Below, piece by piece: positions 28,531-37,013 of a stretch of 64,000 nucleotides of DNA. The DNA lies in the NCBI RefSeq assembly GCF_001854245.1, contig NZ_CP015381.1:3569001-3633000 (forward strand), written 5' to 3'. A model generated the notes under the pieces. That model was given only the letters and a program-made list of their open reading frames with translations, made no database searches and was not told the origin of the DNA. The translations under genes were made by a program, and so were the position numbers. Numbering within the stretch: the first letter of the stretch is position 1; every line of letters begins with the position of its first letter. This DNA comes from Desulfococcus multivorans (GTDB lineage Bacteria > Desulfobacterota > Desulfobacteria > Desulfobacterales > Desulfococcaceae).

Positions 28531-29279
28531 CGACCCTGGGCTTCCGCCCCGGCCGCTCCCTTTTCCATCGGCTCGACGCACGGTTCAAGCTCCTCTGCCT
28601 GGCCGTAATCGGCATCGCGGTCCTCCAATGCGGGATCTGGGGCCTGGCCGGACTGACCGTACCGGGCCTTGCGGGCATTTTCCGCCTCGGCATCCCCCTT
28701 CGCTCGATGCTGAAAGAGCTGCGCTATCTCGCCGTGCTGCTCTTTCTGGTCTTCGCGGCACGGGCCCTGTCCACGCCGGGGTCGGTCCTTTTCTCCGCCG
28801 CGGGGATCAGCGTGACCCGGGAAGGCGTCGCAGCCGGGGTGCTGGTCTGCTGGCGTCTGGCCGGCGTCGTTCTGGCCGGCATCATCTTCATCGCCGCCAC
28901 CCGGCCCTCGGAGATCCGCGGGGCCGTAATCCGGCTTCTGGCACCGATCCCCTTCATCCCCGAACAGCAGGCCGGCACCATGATCAGCCTCCTGGTCCGC
29001 TTCATCCCCATGATCCTGAACCAGGCCCGGGAAACCGCCGACGCCCAGCGCGCCCGGTGCATCGAGTGCCGGAAAAACCCGGTCTTCCGGGTGGCGACCC
29101 TCTGCATCGCCCTGCTGCGGCGCATCTTCGAAGATGCCGAACGGCTCGTCGTCGCCATGGAGGCCCGATGCTACACCGAGGATCGCACCGGGCCCCGGTT
29201 TTCGGCAACCTCCCGGGACTGGACGGCGCTGATCGTCACGGCCGCCGCCTGCGCCGTCGCGGCAGCCCTCCCCTTCTGA
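28518..29279 (+). CDS. bioN: BioN: EcfT-type transmembrane subunit of biotin transporter
   Basis: A 253-aa membrane protein. It opens with LFHRLDARFKLL, typical of CbiQ/EcfT proteins, has about five hydrophobic helices and carries two Ala-Arg-x coupling motifs, QRARCIE and MEARCYT, that contact the ATPase. It completes BioMNY. The start ATG lies 13 bases inside bioM. Confidence 0.92.
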   Translation: MAEITTLGFRPGRSLFHRLDARFKLLCLAVIGIAVLQCGIWGLAGLTVPGLAGIFRLGIPLRSMLKELRYLAVLLFLVFAARALSTPGSVLFSAAGISVTREGVAAGVLVCWRLAGVVLAGIIFIAATRPSEIRGAVIRLLAPIPFIPEQQAGTMISLLVRFIPMILNQARETADAQRARCIECRKNPVFRVATLCIALLRRIFEDAERLVVAMEARCYTEDRTGPRFSATSRDWTALIVTAAACAVAAALPF

Positions 29280-29481
29280 CGGCCCCGAGCCGGCCGCCCT
29301 CGAAATTCCGCGGGGTGCGGACCCCATCCGTTCCGGCAATTGACACACCCTCCCCGCTATAGTAAAGCCTAAACGATTCGTATCCGGAACCGGTCATGGG
29401 CGCCGGGCTTCGAACCATCCGCGGATCCCGTTTCACAGCCCCGTCAACAACCGGCACGATTGCGCAAAGGAGCCGTCTCTC

Positions 29482-30846
29482 TTGAAAATCGTCATTATCG
29501 GCGCCGGCGAGGTGGGATTTCACATCGCCAGCCACCTTTCCCGGGAAAACAAGGAGGTCGTCATCGTCGACGACAACGCCGAGGCCATCCGTCGCGTCTC
29601 GGACCACATCGATGTCCAGACCATCATCGGCCGGGGCGGCAGCCCGGCAATCCTGGAACAGGCCGGGGTCAGGGAAGCCGAGATCATGCTCGCCGTCACC
29701 AACAGCGACGAGACCAACCTGGTGGCCTGCATGGTGACCCACATCCTTTCGCCGTCCACCAAGAAGTTGGCCCGGATCCGAGGGGGCGACTACGACCAGT
29801 ATCACGAGGCCTTTTGCCGAAACCCTCCCAACATCGACACCGTCATCAACCCCGAAATGGAGGTGGTCAAGACCATCGAGCACCTGATGAGCGTCCCCGG
29901 TGCCACGGACGTGGGGGAATTCGCCGGCGGGCGGGTCAAGTTCATCGGGGTCCGCCTCGACGAGACCACCCCCATCGTCGGGGCCCGGCTTTCGGACCTC
30001 CCCGGACGGATCCCGGGACATCGCCCCCTGATCTTCTGCATCATCCGGAACGAGCGTCTCATCGTACCCTCGGGAAAGGACCGGTTGACAGCCGGCGATC
30101 TCATCTATTTCATCACCGAGGACAAGGACCTGGAGGCATCCCTCAGGATCTTCGACAAGCACGCCGAACCCATCCGGCGGGTGCTGATCATCGGGGGCGG
30201 GCGCATCGCCCTCCGGCTGGCCCTCCGGCTCGAAGAGAAGTCGGTTCACACCAAGATCATCGAACAGCGTTCCGACCGATGCTCCATTCTTGCCGAAAAA
30301 CTGAACCGATCCGTGGTGCTCTGCGGCGACGGCTCGGACCAGGCCCTGTTGCGGGAGGAAAACATCCAGGATTCGGACGTGGTCATCACCCTGACCGACG
30401 ACGAGGAGACCAACATCCTGGCCTCCCTCCTGGCCAAGCAACTGGGAGCCCGAAAGACCATCACCAAGATCAGCAAGTTCAGCTATTTTCCTCTGATGCA
30501 CACCATCGGCATCGACCAGGTGGTGGACCCGCGCCTGTCGGCCATCAACACCATCCTCCAGCACATCCGCCGGGGCAAGGTGTTGAGCAGCGTCTCCATC
30601 CGGGGCGAGGACGCCGAGATCATGGAGGCGGTGGCCCTGGAGACCACCGACATCGTAGGCAAGCCCCTGATGGACATCACCTTCCCCAAGGGCGTCCTCA
30701 TCACCACTATCCTGAGGGGCGAGGAGGTAATCATTCCAACGGGACAGAGCGTGGTGGCGCCCAACGACCGGATCATCATCTTCGCCCGCCGGGAAGCCAT
30801 CCCGAAGGTCGAAAAAATCCTGTCGGTCAAGCTGGAGTATTTTTAA
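29482..30846 (+). CDS. trkA: TrkA: cytoplasmic NAD-binding potassium uptake regulator
   Basis: A 454-aa protein with two RCK units. The first NAD fold begins KIVIIGAGEVGFHIA with VVIVDDN; the second begins RVLIIGGGRIALRLA; each is followed by a TrkA-C domain. TrkA gates the TrkH channel in response to nucleotides. The start is a TTG at 29482, with AAAGGAG nine bases upstream; no ATG fits. The stop is directly followed by the trkH ATG. Confidence 0.93.
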   Translation: MKIVIIGAGEVGFHIASHLSRENKEVVIVDDNAEAIRRVSDHIDVQTIIGRGGSPAILEQAGVREAEIMLAVTNSDETNLVACMVTHILSPSTKKLARIRGGDYDQYHEAFCRNPPNIDTVINPEMEVVKTIEHLMSVPGATDVGEFAGGRVKFIGVRLDETTPIVGARLSDLPGRIPGHRPLIFCIIRNERLIVPSGKDRLTAGDLIYFITEDKDLEASLRIFDKHAEPIRRVLIIGGGRIALRLALRLEEKSVHTKIIEQRSDRCSILAEKLNRSVVLCGDGSDQALLREENIQDSDVVITLTDDEETNILASLLAKQLGARKTITKISKFSYFPLMHTIGIDQVVDPRLSAINTILQHIRRGKVLSSVSIRGEDAEIMEAVALETTDIVGKPLMDITFPKGVLITTILRGEEVIIPTGQSVVAPNDRIIIFARREAIPKVEKILSVKLEYF

Positions 30847-32301
30847 ATGCGATGGCACTACATCTTCTACGTCGTCGGCATCCTGCTCTTCTTCCTCGGC
30901 CTTTTCATGCTCCTGCCCCTTGCAACGGCCCTGATCTATCGGGATGAGCCCCTCCTGCCCCACTTCCTGTCCATAGGCGTCTGCCTTGCCGTGGGCGGCC
31001 TTCTTTTTCTGTCGCTCCGGGGGAAAAACGCCCGAAACGATTATGTCTCGCCCCGGGAGGGCATGGGGATCGTCGCCGTCGGCTGGATGGCCGTAGGGGC
31101 CTTCGGCGCACTGCCCTTCTACCTGGGCGGCCAGTTCGGCGGCATCACCGACTGCCTCTTCGAGTCGGTGTCGGGATTCACCACCACCGGCGCATCCATC
31201 CTGAGGGAGATCGAGCCGGTCTCCAAGGGAATGCTGTTGTGGCGGAGCTTCATCCAATGGCTGGGCGGCATGGGCATCATCGTCCTCTCCCTGGCCATCC
31301 TTCCCATCCTGGGGGTGGGGGGCATGCAGCTCTACAAGGCCGAAGTGCCGAGCCCGGTGCCGGACAAGCTCAAGCCCCGCATCCGCGACACGGCCATGAT
31401 CCTCTGGAAGGTCTACGCCCTGATCACGGCGGTCGAGGTGGTGCTCCTGATGTTCGGCGGCATGGATCTCTTCGACGCCCTGAACCACGCCTTCACCACC
31501 CTGCCCACCGGCGGATTCTCGACGGAAAACGCCTCGGTGGCCCATTTCGACAGCGGTTACATCGACATGGTCATCACCCTCTTCATGCTGCTGGCCGGCA
31601 TCAACTTCACCCTCCACTATCAGTTTCTCAAGGGGCAGACCCTGGCCTTCTGGCGGGATGCCGAGTGCCGCTTCTTTCTGGGGACGACCCTGTTCCTGAC
31701 CCTCGTCATCGCCTTCGACATATTCGGCACCGTCTATGAGACGGCGACGGGGGCTTTCCGGTACAGCGTCTTCCAGGCGGCGTCCATCATCACCACAACG
31801 GGATTCGCCACGGCCGACTATGAACAGTGGCCTGCCATGTCCCAGATCATCCTGCTGCTGTGCATGTTCATCGGCGGCTCCGCCGGTTCGACGGGGGGCG
31901 GCATGAAATGCCTCCGGGTCATGGTCTGCTTCAAGTACTGCTACAAGGAACTCTTCTCCCTCATCCACCCCCATGCGGTCACCCACGTCAAGATCGCCGG
32001 CAAAACCGTGCCCGAGGACGTCGTGCGGAGCGTCCTCGGCTTTCTGGCCCTCTATATGATGCTTTTCGCCGTCGCCGTGGTCCTGCTGGCCGGGACCGGG
32101 GTCGATCTCGTCACCGCCTTCGGCGCCGTCGCCGCCGCCATCGGCAACATCGGCCCCGGCCTCGGCATGGTGGGCCCGGTGGAGAACTACGCCGACATCC
32201 CTCTTTTCGGCAAATGGATCCTCATCTGGTGCATGCTCCTGGGGCGCCTCGAGATCTACACCGTCATCATTCTGCTGGTGCCCGAGTTCTGGCGGAAATA
32301 A
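30847..32301 (+). CDS. trkH: TrkH: potassium uptake channel subunit
   Basis: A 484-aa integral membrane protein with four membrane-pore-membrane repeats. Selectivity-loop strings are visible: VSGFTTTGAS, TTLPTGGFST, ITTTGFATADY and AAIGNIGPGL, plus FIGGSAGSTGGG of the gating region. It conducts K+ inward under control of TrkA, with which it forms a two-gene operon (no gap). Confidence 0.94.
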   Translation: MRWHYIFYVVGILLFFLGLFMLLPLATALIYRDEPLLPHFLSIGVCLAVGGLLFLSLRGKNARNDYVSPREGMGIVAVGWMAVGAFGALPFYLGGQFGGITDCLFESVSGFTTTGASILREIEPVSKGMLLWRSFIQWLGGMGIIVLSLAILPILGVGGMQLYKAEVPSPVPDKLKPRIRDTAMILWKVYALITAVEVVLLMFGGMDLFDALNHAFTTLPTGGFSTENASVAHFDSGYIDMVITLFMLLAGINFTLHYQFLKGQTLAFWRDAECRFFLGTTLFLTLVIAFDIFGTVYETATGAFRYSVFQAASIITTTGFATADYEQWPAMSQIILLLCMFIGGSAGSTGGGMKCLRVMVCFKYCYKELFSLIHPHAVTHVKIAGKTVPEDVVRSVLGFLALYMMLFAVAVVLLAGTGVDLVTAFGAVAAAIGNIGPGLGMVGPVENYADIPLFGKWILIWCMLLGRLEIYTVIILLVPEFWRK

Positions 32302-32374
32302 GCCCTGCCCCGGAGACCGTCGTGCCGCCGGGGACCCGCTTCCCGAAAAAACCGCGGACGCGACCTTTTTTTTA

Positions 32375-32403
32375 TTGACAACCCCAACAGATCCGGATAT
32401 AGA
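32375..32403 (+). promoter_or_regulatory. Strong sigma-70 promoter for the tRNA-Lys/tRNA-Glu operon
   Basis: TTGACA (32375-32380) and TATAGA (32398-32403) are separated by exactly 17 bases, 18 bases before the tRNA-Lys. This is the best sigma-70 match in the window. Confidence 0.8.
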
Positions 32404-32421
32404 AGCGGGGTCTTTTTTTGA

Positions 32422-32494
32422 GGGCCGTTAACTCAGACGGTAGAGTATCTGCCTTTTAAGCAGAGAGTCGCTGGTTCGAGCCCAGCACGGCCCA
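32422..32494 (+). tRNA. tRNA-Lys (anticodon TTT)
   Basis: GGGCCGT pairs with ACGGCCC in the acceptor stem; the anticodon loop CTTTTAA carries TTT; the T arm is GCTGG-TTCGAGC-CCAGC. The discriminator is A and CCA is not encoded. Confidence 0.96.
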
Positions 32495-32525
32495 TAAGCC
32501 TTATCGGCCGTAAAAAAAGATGCAC

Positions 32526-32603
32526 GTCCCCATCGTCTAGCCTGGTCCAGGACACCGGCCTTTCACGCCGGCAACAGGGGTTCGAATCCCCTTGGGGACG
32601 CCA
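32526..32603 (+). tRNA. tRNA-Glu (anticodon TTC)
   Basis: Acceptor GTCCCCA pairs with TGGGGAC; the anticodon loop CTTTCAC carries TTC; the T arm is CAGGGG-TTCGAAT-CCCCTT. Discriminator G is followed by an encoded CCA, unlike the neighbouring tRNA-Lys. Confidence 0.96.
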
Positions 32604-32633
32604 ATAGACAATTACATGATTTCCTATGTAATA

Positions 32634-32668
32634 GCCGCCTGAAGATCTTATCTTCGGGCGGCTTTTTT
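32634..32668 (+). terminator. Intrinsic terminator of the tRNA operon
   Basis: GCCGCC-TGAAGAT and ATCTTC-GGGCGGC form a 12-13 bp stem around a 3-base loop, followed by six T. It lies 31 bases after tRNA-Glu. Confidence 0.88.
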
Positions 32669-33251
32669 GTTGCGGACACAGATTCCGGACACAAAAATCT
32701 TCCCGGTTTGAACACCCCGCCTCGTCTTGCGGCCAAATGCGGGAACGCTGAAAACACGACCCCGTCCTGATTCAGGAGCCTCCATTACTGGGTGTTGCCG
32801 TCTAAGGCTGTCACCGGATACGCAGAAGAACCGAAGATGTATCTGCAGGGATTTTCACCCTGAAATACACGATTGAACGTATTGAGACTCTCACCCGGAT
32901 ATGGTAGGAAATTCTAAAATAGAATTCTGATACATACGCACTTCGATCCGTAGGATATGGTTCTCTCCGAGCCTGTTGCTGAAGCTGAATCCCTTCATCC
33001 GTCCCTATCGGGACTGCACATAACACCCTCTCAATCCAAGGAGAAGTTCAGCATTAGCGGTTTCATGGCTTATCTGTCTTCAAAATGGCCGCATAGAGTA
33101 CCTGTCGAGGGTTTAAACCGTAAATGCCGATTCCGCAGTACAGACGCAGGACCGGAGCATCGGCCGGCAATGAAAGGAGGTGGTGTGAGGCCTATCGGTT
33201 TCTAACAGAGTACCACAGCCGTTCATGAATCCTACAAAAAGGGGTGAAACA
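32669..33251. other. Long intergenic region before the cytochrome gene
   Basis: About 580 bases with mixed composition, less GC-rich than the flanks. It holds a short inverted repeat (AATTCTA/TAGAATT, 32910-32926). Two open frames of 71 and 82 codons on opposite strands overlap each other around 32957-33026; neither has a good start site or a recognisable product. It may be remnant mobile DNA or the cytochrome promoter region. Confidence 0.5.
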
Positions 33252-34916
33252 ATGAAATCAAATCACATCAAGGTTTCAGTTCGGGTAGGATCGAATCAGA
33301 ATGGATCTTTGTCCTTTTTTTCAAAAACGCGAAGCGCATTGGGGGCAATTCTTATCGCCGGCTGCCTGGTGGGCGTCGTCTTTGGGTATGCCACCGCGAA
33401 ATCAAACAAAAGCGGCGACATAGACATTGAGCTGACCAACATTGAAAAATTGGGAAAGTACGTATTCTTCGACAAGATATCCTCACCCAAACGCATGGGG
33501 TGCGTCACCTGCCACGATCCCAAAACCGGTGGAACGGGAAGCGTTGCAGGGGTCAACCTGCATCAGGTGGCGATCACCGGTGCCAACCCGCACACGATCG
33601 GCAACCTCAAGCCGCCGACCAACGCCTATGCAACCTTCATCGGTCCGCTCGCGCCTTGCAACTTCGGCGTACCCGGTTGGTGCGGCGGCAACTTCTGGAA
33701 TTCCCGATCGGAAGGCAACGAATGGCCTCCGCAATTTCCGGAAGGGGCTGCAAAACATCTTGGGGAGGAAGTATTCTATAAAACAGATGGTACACCTCTT
33801 CCGGACGACCTTCAGGATGCCTACAGCCTCTATTTCGGTCCAACCGCAGATCAGGCATTGAATCCGATGCCGAATCCAGTCGAACAGAACATCGACAGAA
33901 AAGCGGTTTGTCAACACGTCAAATCGGCAAAATACGCACCCCTTTACAAGCTTGTCTGGGGTGTTGATATCGATTGCAGCGACACGCCGGTCGCCGTCAG
34001 TGCTCCGGATATGGATCCTCTCGTCAACACACAGGCAGATCCTTCGCTTTTTCCCGAAAAAGCGTTCGACATCAGCTTCAAACGAATCATGCTGGCGGTC
34101 TGTGCCTGGCAGGCCTCGCCAGATCTCAACTCGTTCAGCTCCAGACGGGACATCGAACTTCGCAACGATGAAGACGGTCTGTTTCCCCTGGACGGCTTTA
34201 CGGATGAAGAGAATCTGGGGCATGATCTGTTCTATGGCGTGGAAAGTGCGTTGAACCCTGACGGCAAGTCCGCAGGGTGTGCAGGCTGTCACAGCGACAA
34301 TCCCGGCGCTGACACCGGTGAAGAGCCTGAACAACTTTATTCGGATGACGGCTTCCATAACATCGGCGTGCCCCGGAACCCGGAGATTCCACCCACGTAC
34401 AATGCCGACGGCACGCTGATTGATCCCGACCTGGGCCTTGCGGGTCTGACGGGTGTGGTGGGAGACCCATTGTCTCCCGGATGTACGGCCGGTGGATTCA
34501 GAAGAAATTGTGATCATCGCGGGTTCCACAAGACGACGACGCTTCGCAACGTGAACAAGCGCAAAGGCGAGGGGTTTACAAAGGCATACACCCACAACGG
34601 CTGGTTCAAGAGCATGGAGAGCATCGTCCATTTTTACAACACCGGTCTGATCGGGGGACCAACCGCCGACTCTTTCGGGATCACGAGATGCCCGGACGGC
34701 ATAGAGACGGAAAGGGATGCCCTGGCGAACAACTGCTGGCCGGCACCTGCGTATGCCAATCCCCTCCAACCCGGAAGCCCGACCTTTGGCGCCGTACTAG
34801 GAGGGGGGCGTTTTGGAGACCTGGGGCTGACCCTGGAGGAAGAGGCTGCAATCGTTGCCTACCTGAAAACGTTCACGGACACGCATACCGCCAAGGCGCC
34901 TAAGCCGTATAAGTAG
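33252..34916 (+). CDS. Di-heme cytochrome c peroxidase / MauG-family protein
   Basis: A 554-aa protein with an N-terminal membrane or signal segment (about residues 29-50) and two c-type heme motifs, C84-VT-C87-H88 and C343-AG-C346-H347. The spacing and the strings GKYVFFD, FWNSRSEG, DDGFHNIGV, KTTTLRN and YTHNGWFKS are those of the di-heme CcpA/MauG superfamily, which either reduces H2O2 or carries out oxidative protein chemistry in the periplasm. It is longer than common CcpA (about 330-400 aa) because of insertions between the hemes, which favours the MauG-like branch. ATG 33252 is preceded by GGGGTG. It stands alone, just ahead of the giant-protein operon. Confidence 0.88.
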   Translation: MKSNHIKVSVRVGSNQNGSLSFFSKTRSALGAILIAGCLVGVVFGYATAKSNKSGDIDIELTNIEKLGKYVFFDKISSPKRMGCVTCHDPKTGGTGSVAGVNLHQVAITGANPHTIGNLKPPTNAYATFIGPLAPCNFGVPGWCGGNFWNSRSEGNEWPPQFPEGAAKHLGEEVFYKTDGTPLPDDLQDAYSLYFGPTADQALNPMPNPVEQNIDRKAVCQHVKSAKYAPLYKLVWGVDIDCSDTPVAVSAPDMDPLVNTQADPSLFPEKAFDISFKRIMLAVCAWQASPDLNSFSSRRDIELRNDEDGLFPLDGFTDEENLGHDLFYGVESALNPDGKSAGCAGCHSDNPGADTGEEPEQLYSDDGFHNIGVPRNPEIPPTYNADGTLIDPDLGLAGLTGVVGDPLSPGCTAGGFRRNCDHRGFHKTTTLRNVNKRKGEGFTKAYTHNGWFKSMESIVHFYNTGLIGGPTADSFGITRCPDGIETERDALANNCWPAPAYANPLQPGSPTFGAVLGGGRFGDLGLTLEEEAAIVAYLKTFTDTHTAKAPKPYK

Positions 34917-34983
34917 CTCTGACGGAACCCGGCCTCGATACCTTGATACCCTGATCACGAACAACGACGATGCCGAATGTCGC

Positions 34984-35008
34984 CGCGCCGGTCATTGCAT
35001 CCGGCGCG
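34984..35008 (+). terminator. Hairpin after cytochrome gene, no T-run
   Basis: CGCGCCGG and CCGGCGCG pair perfectly (8 bp) around a 9-base loop, 68 bases after the cytochrome stop. No T-run follows, so termination is uncertain. Confidence 0.3.
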
Positions 35009-35204
35009 CAGGCATCGACCGCTCGAAGAAAGTTGCTGTATGGAATTTTGCTGTGCGGCAACAGAATCGCTCAGTTGGGGGAACATGTTACGAATATATA
35101 TAACTATTTGCATAGGTATTAACGCCTAAATGGAACTATGTGTAATACCCACATAAATTAAGTAATTATCCCTATAGATTATCATATAATTTTTTGATAG
35201 AGAC

Positions 35205-35233
35205 TTGACAACCCTGACAGCTGAATCTACGTT
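35205..35233 (+). promoter_or_regulatory. Possible promoter of the giant-protein operon
   Basis: TTGACA at 35205-35210 with TACGTT (35228-35233) after 17 bases, next to the AT-rich tract. The -35 is perfect and the -10 weak. It would give a 5' leader of about 330 bases. Confidence 0.3.
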
Positions 35234-35567
35234 TCGTGCAAGTCGCATATTTTGAGACTGGGCAATATTTCCTGAACATCCCTTCAGCACCATAATATCA
35301 GGTCAACCGTACCTGTGAATAAAGGGTTCGCCGGCGGCCCGATCCAGCCGATCCATGAATTTCCGTCCTTTTATGCAAGCGCCATCGCCCTGTTTGGGAT
35401 CCACAACGCCGCCTGCTTGATCAACAAAGCCATCCCCACAATGTTACGCCGTCGGCGGACTTGACCCGTCGTCCGGAGGAAGAAACGCATCAGTTTCGAT
35501 AAATACGGTCCACCCATGCCGGCATGTTGCATCCGGGATCGTTGAACGAGTCAAAGTGAGGTGGAAA

Positions 35568-37013
35568 ATGCGCCATCCAGCGAACAGTTTTACAGTTAAA
35601 GACCTGCTCTGTTTCCCCAACCTCTCCGCGCCGCTATCCTACTACTTCGTTCCTCTCCACGCCGATCTCGACCGCAGCGAAACCGGCACCCCGCTCTGGA
35701 ATCTCATCTCCCTGGGACAAACCGGCTACCTGATGTTGACCGCCGCCTGGCGCGCCTCCGAACAGTCGCTTGCCGCTCTGCGCACCGAAATTGCCCGGCA
35801 GGAGGCGATCGCCGACCCCACCACCCTCCGCCTGGCCCCGGCCCCGGCACAGGTTGCCCGCTGTAACCTGCTCCTGGGAGACGGCGCCGGGCAGTTCCAG
35901 GTGATAGCCACCAGCGCCACCTCCGGTATAGCGCCCTACTCAGCCCTGTTCAACCTTTTCCTGACCGAGGAGCAGTTTGCCGCGGTTGCCGCTGCCCTCA
36001 CCGGCAACCCCAGGCGCCTGGCGGTGGAGTACGACGTCGCCTTGGCGGCCCCGGTCACGGGCAGCGCCCGGTTCATCCCCCTTTCATCTCAACTGCTCCC
36101 CCGGCTGGCCGAATATCTCGACAGCGGACCGCCTGGCTTTCGCCTCGCCCTGCAGGCGGCGGTTGAAGAGGGCCTGGCAATGATCGATATGGACCTGCCC
36201 GAGCAGGCGTCCGAAGGGCTGGTCAACGACCTCTACAACCGGGTCCTCGCCCGTGCCGCCGAACGCCTGCCCAGGCTGATCCGCACCCGGCACGGCGATT
36301 CGCTCACCGAATTTCAGGTGATGGTGAGCCTGACGACGGACGCTTTCCAACCCTTCCATCCCCGGGTGGATCTGGCATCGCTGAATCTGACCGGAAACCC
36401 GATTGGTTTTGTCGCCTCACGAACCCATGAGGCCGGTGCCGGAAAACAAGCGAAGAAACAGGCCCGGACGCGACAACTCCGGTTGAACTTCGACCCGCGG
36501 GGCGCCCCCATTGCCTGGATCCGCCTGCAGTGGGAAACGGCGCATGCCGTGCTCAAACCTCCCCTTTTCGGACCTGTCCGTATGGCCGGTCCCGCAGACC
36601 AACCGTTACGCCTGACCGTCGGGTATACCGATGGGTCCCCCACATTCAGAAAGGAGTTGATGCCGTCGCATGAGACTGAAATGCCGTTACGTCCCGAAGC
36701 GGTGGGCCTGACCCGGCTTGTCGTCGATGCCCGGCCGTTTGCGGCTTCGAACGTCCGCCGGGTAAAAGTCCGGCTGAGCTATCATCCGCCGCACCGTCCG
36801 GCTCCCCGCCAGTATTTTATCCAGTTTGAAAAGGATTCCTGGACCACATGGATCTGGCTGGTCTCCCCCACCCGGGCTCCGGAGCACTACCTGGATGCTC
36901 GCTGGCAGATCGTTTGCACGGATGGGAGCATCATCACCCCATCCGCTGCGATTCTTCGTTCCTCGGATTCCGTTCTGACGCTTTCAGGAGAAAAAGCCGA
37001 TGTTACAAATTGA
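35568..37013 (+). CDS. Protein of unknown function, smallest member of the giant beta-rich paralogue group
   Basis: A 481-aa protein I do not recognise. No signal peptide or membrane helix is visible. The first ~200 residues look like a reduced form of the core shared by the other large proteins in this operon: an opening beta segment (LLCFPNLSAPLSYYFVPL), then near residue 120 YSALFNLFLTEEQ...ALTGNPRRLAVEYDV, which lines up with xxATFSLxLxxxG...PVGVxYDL in the paralogues. The C-terminal half is beta-rich with RRVKVRLSYHPP and WTTWIWLVSP, like the Ig-type modules of its neighbours. ATG 35568 follows GAGGTGG closely (an in-frame GTG lies at 35556). Its stop overlaps the next gene by 14 bases. 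Confidence 0.75.
   Translation: MRHPANSFTVKDLLCFPNLSAPLSYYFVPLHADLDRSETGTPLWNLISLGQTGYLMLTAAWRASEQSLAALRTEIARQEAIADPTTLRLAPAPAQVARCNLLLGDGAGQFQVIATSATSGIAPYSALFNLFLTEEQFAAVAAALTGNPRRLAVEYDVALAAPVTGSARFIPLSSQLLPRLAEYLDSGPPGFRLALQAAVEEGLAMIDMDLPEQASEGLVNDLYNRVLARAAERLPRLIRTRHGDSLTEFQVMVSLTTDAFQPFHPRVDLASLNLTGNPIGFVASRTHEAGAGKQAKKQARTRQLRLNFDPRGAPIAWIRLQWETAHAVLKPPLFGPVRMAGPADQPLRLTVGYTDGSPTFRKELMPSHETEMPLRPEAVGLTRLVVDARPFAASNVRRVKVRLSYHPPHRPAPRQYFIQFEKDSWTTWIWLVSPTRAPEHYLDARWQIVCTDGSIITPSAAILRSSDSVLTLSGEKADVTN

Larger units (their letters stand above)
34917..35567. other. AT-rich intergenic region before the giant-protein operon
   Basis: About 650 bases. The middle (35080-35210) is strikingly AT-rich compared with the surroundings. 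An 8-bp hairpin follows the cytochrome gene, and a TTGACA occurs at 35205-35210. No convincing gene was seen. The compositional dip suggests a junction of transferred DNA or a silenced promoter region. Confidence 0.6.

Noticed and set aside
29340-29363. TTGACA...TATAGT before trkA
   Set aside because: The spacer is only 12 bases, too short for a sigma-70 promoter; no well-spaced alternative -10 is convincing.
32811-33205. Two short opposite-strand frames (71 and 82 codons) before the cytochrome gene
   Set aside because: Poor start sites, mutual overlap and no recognisable product; possibly remnants, but not supportable as genes.
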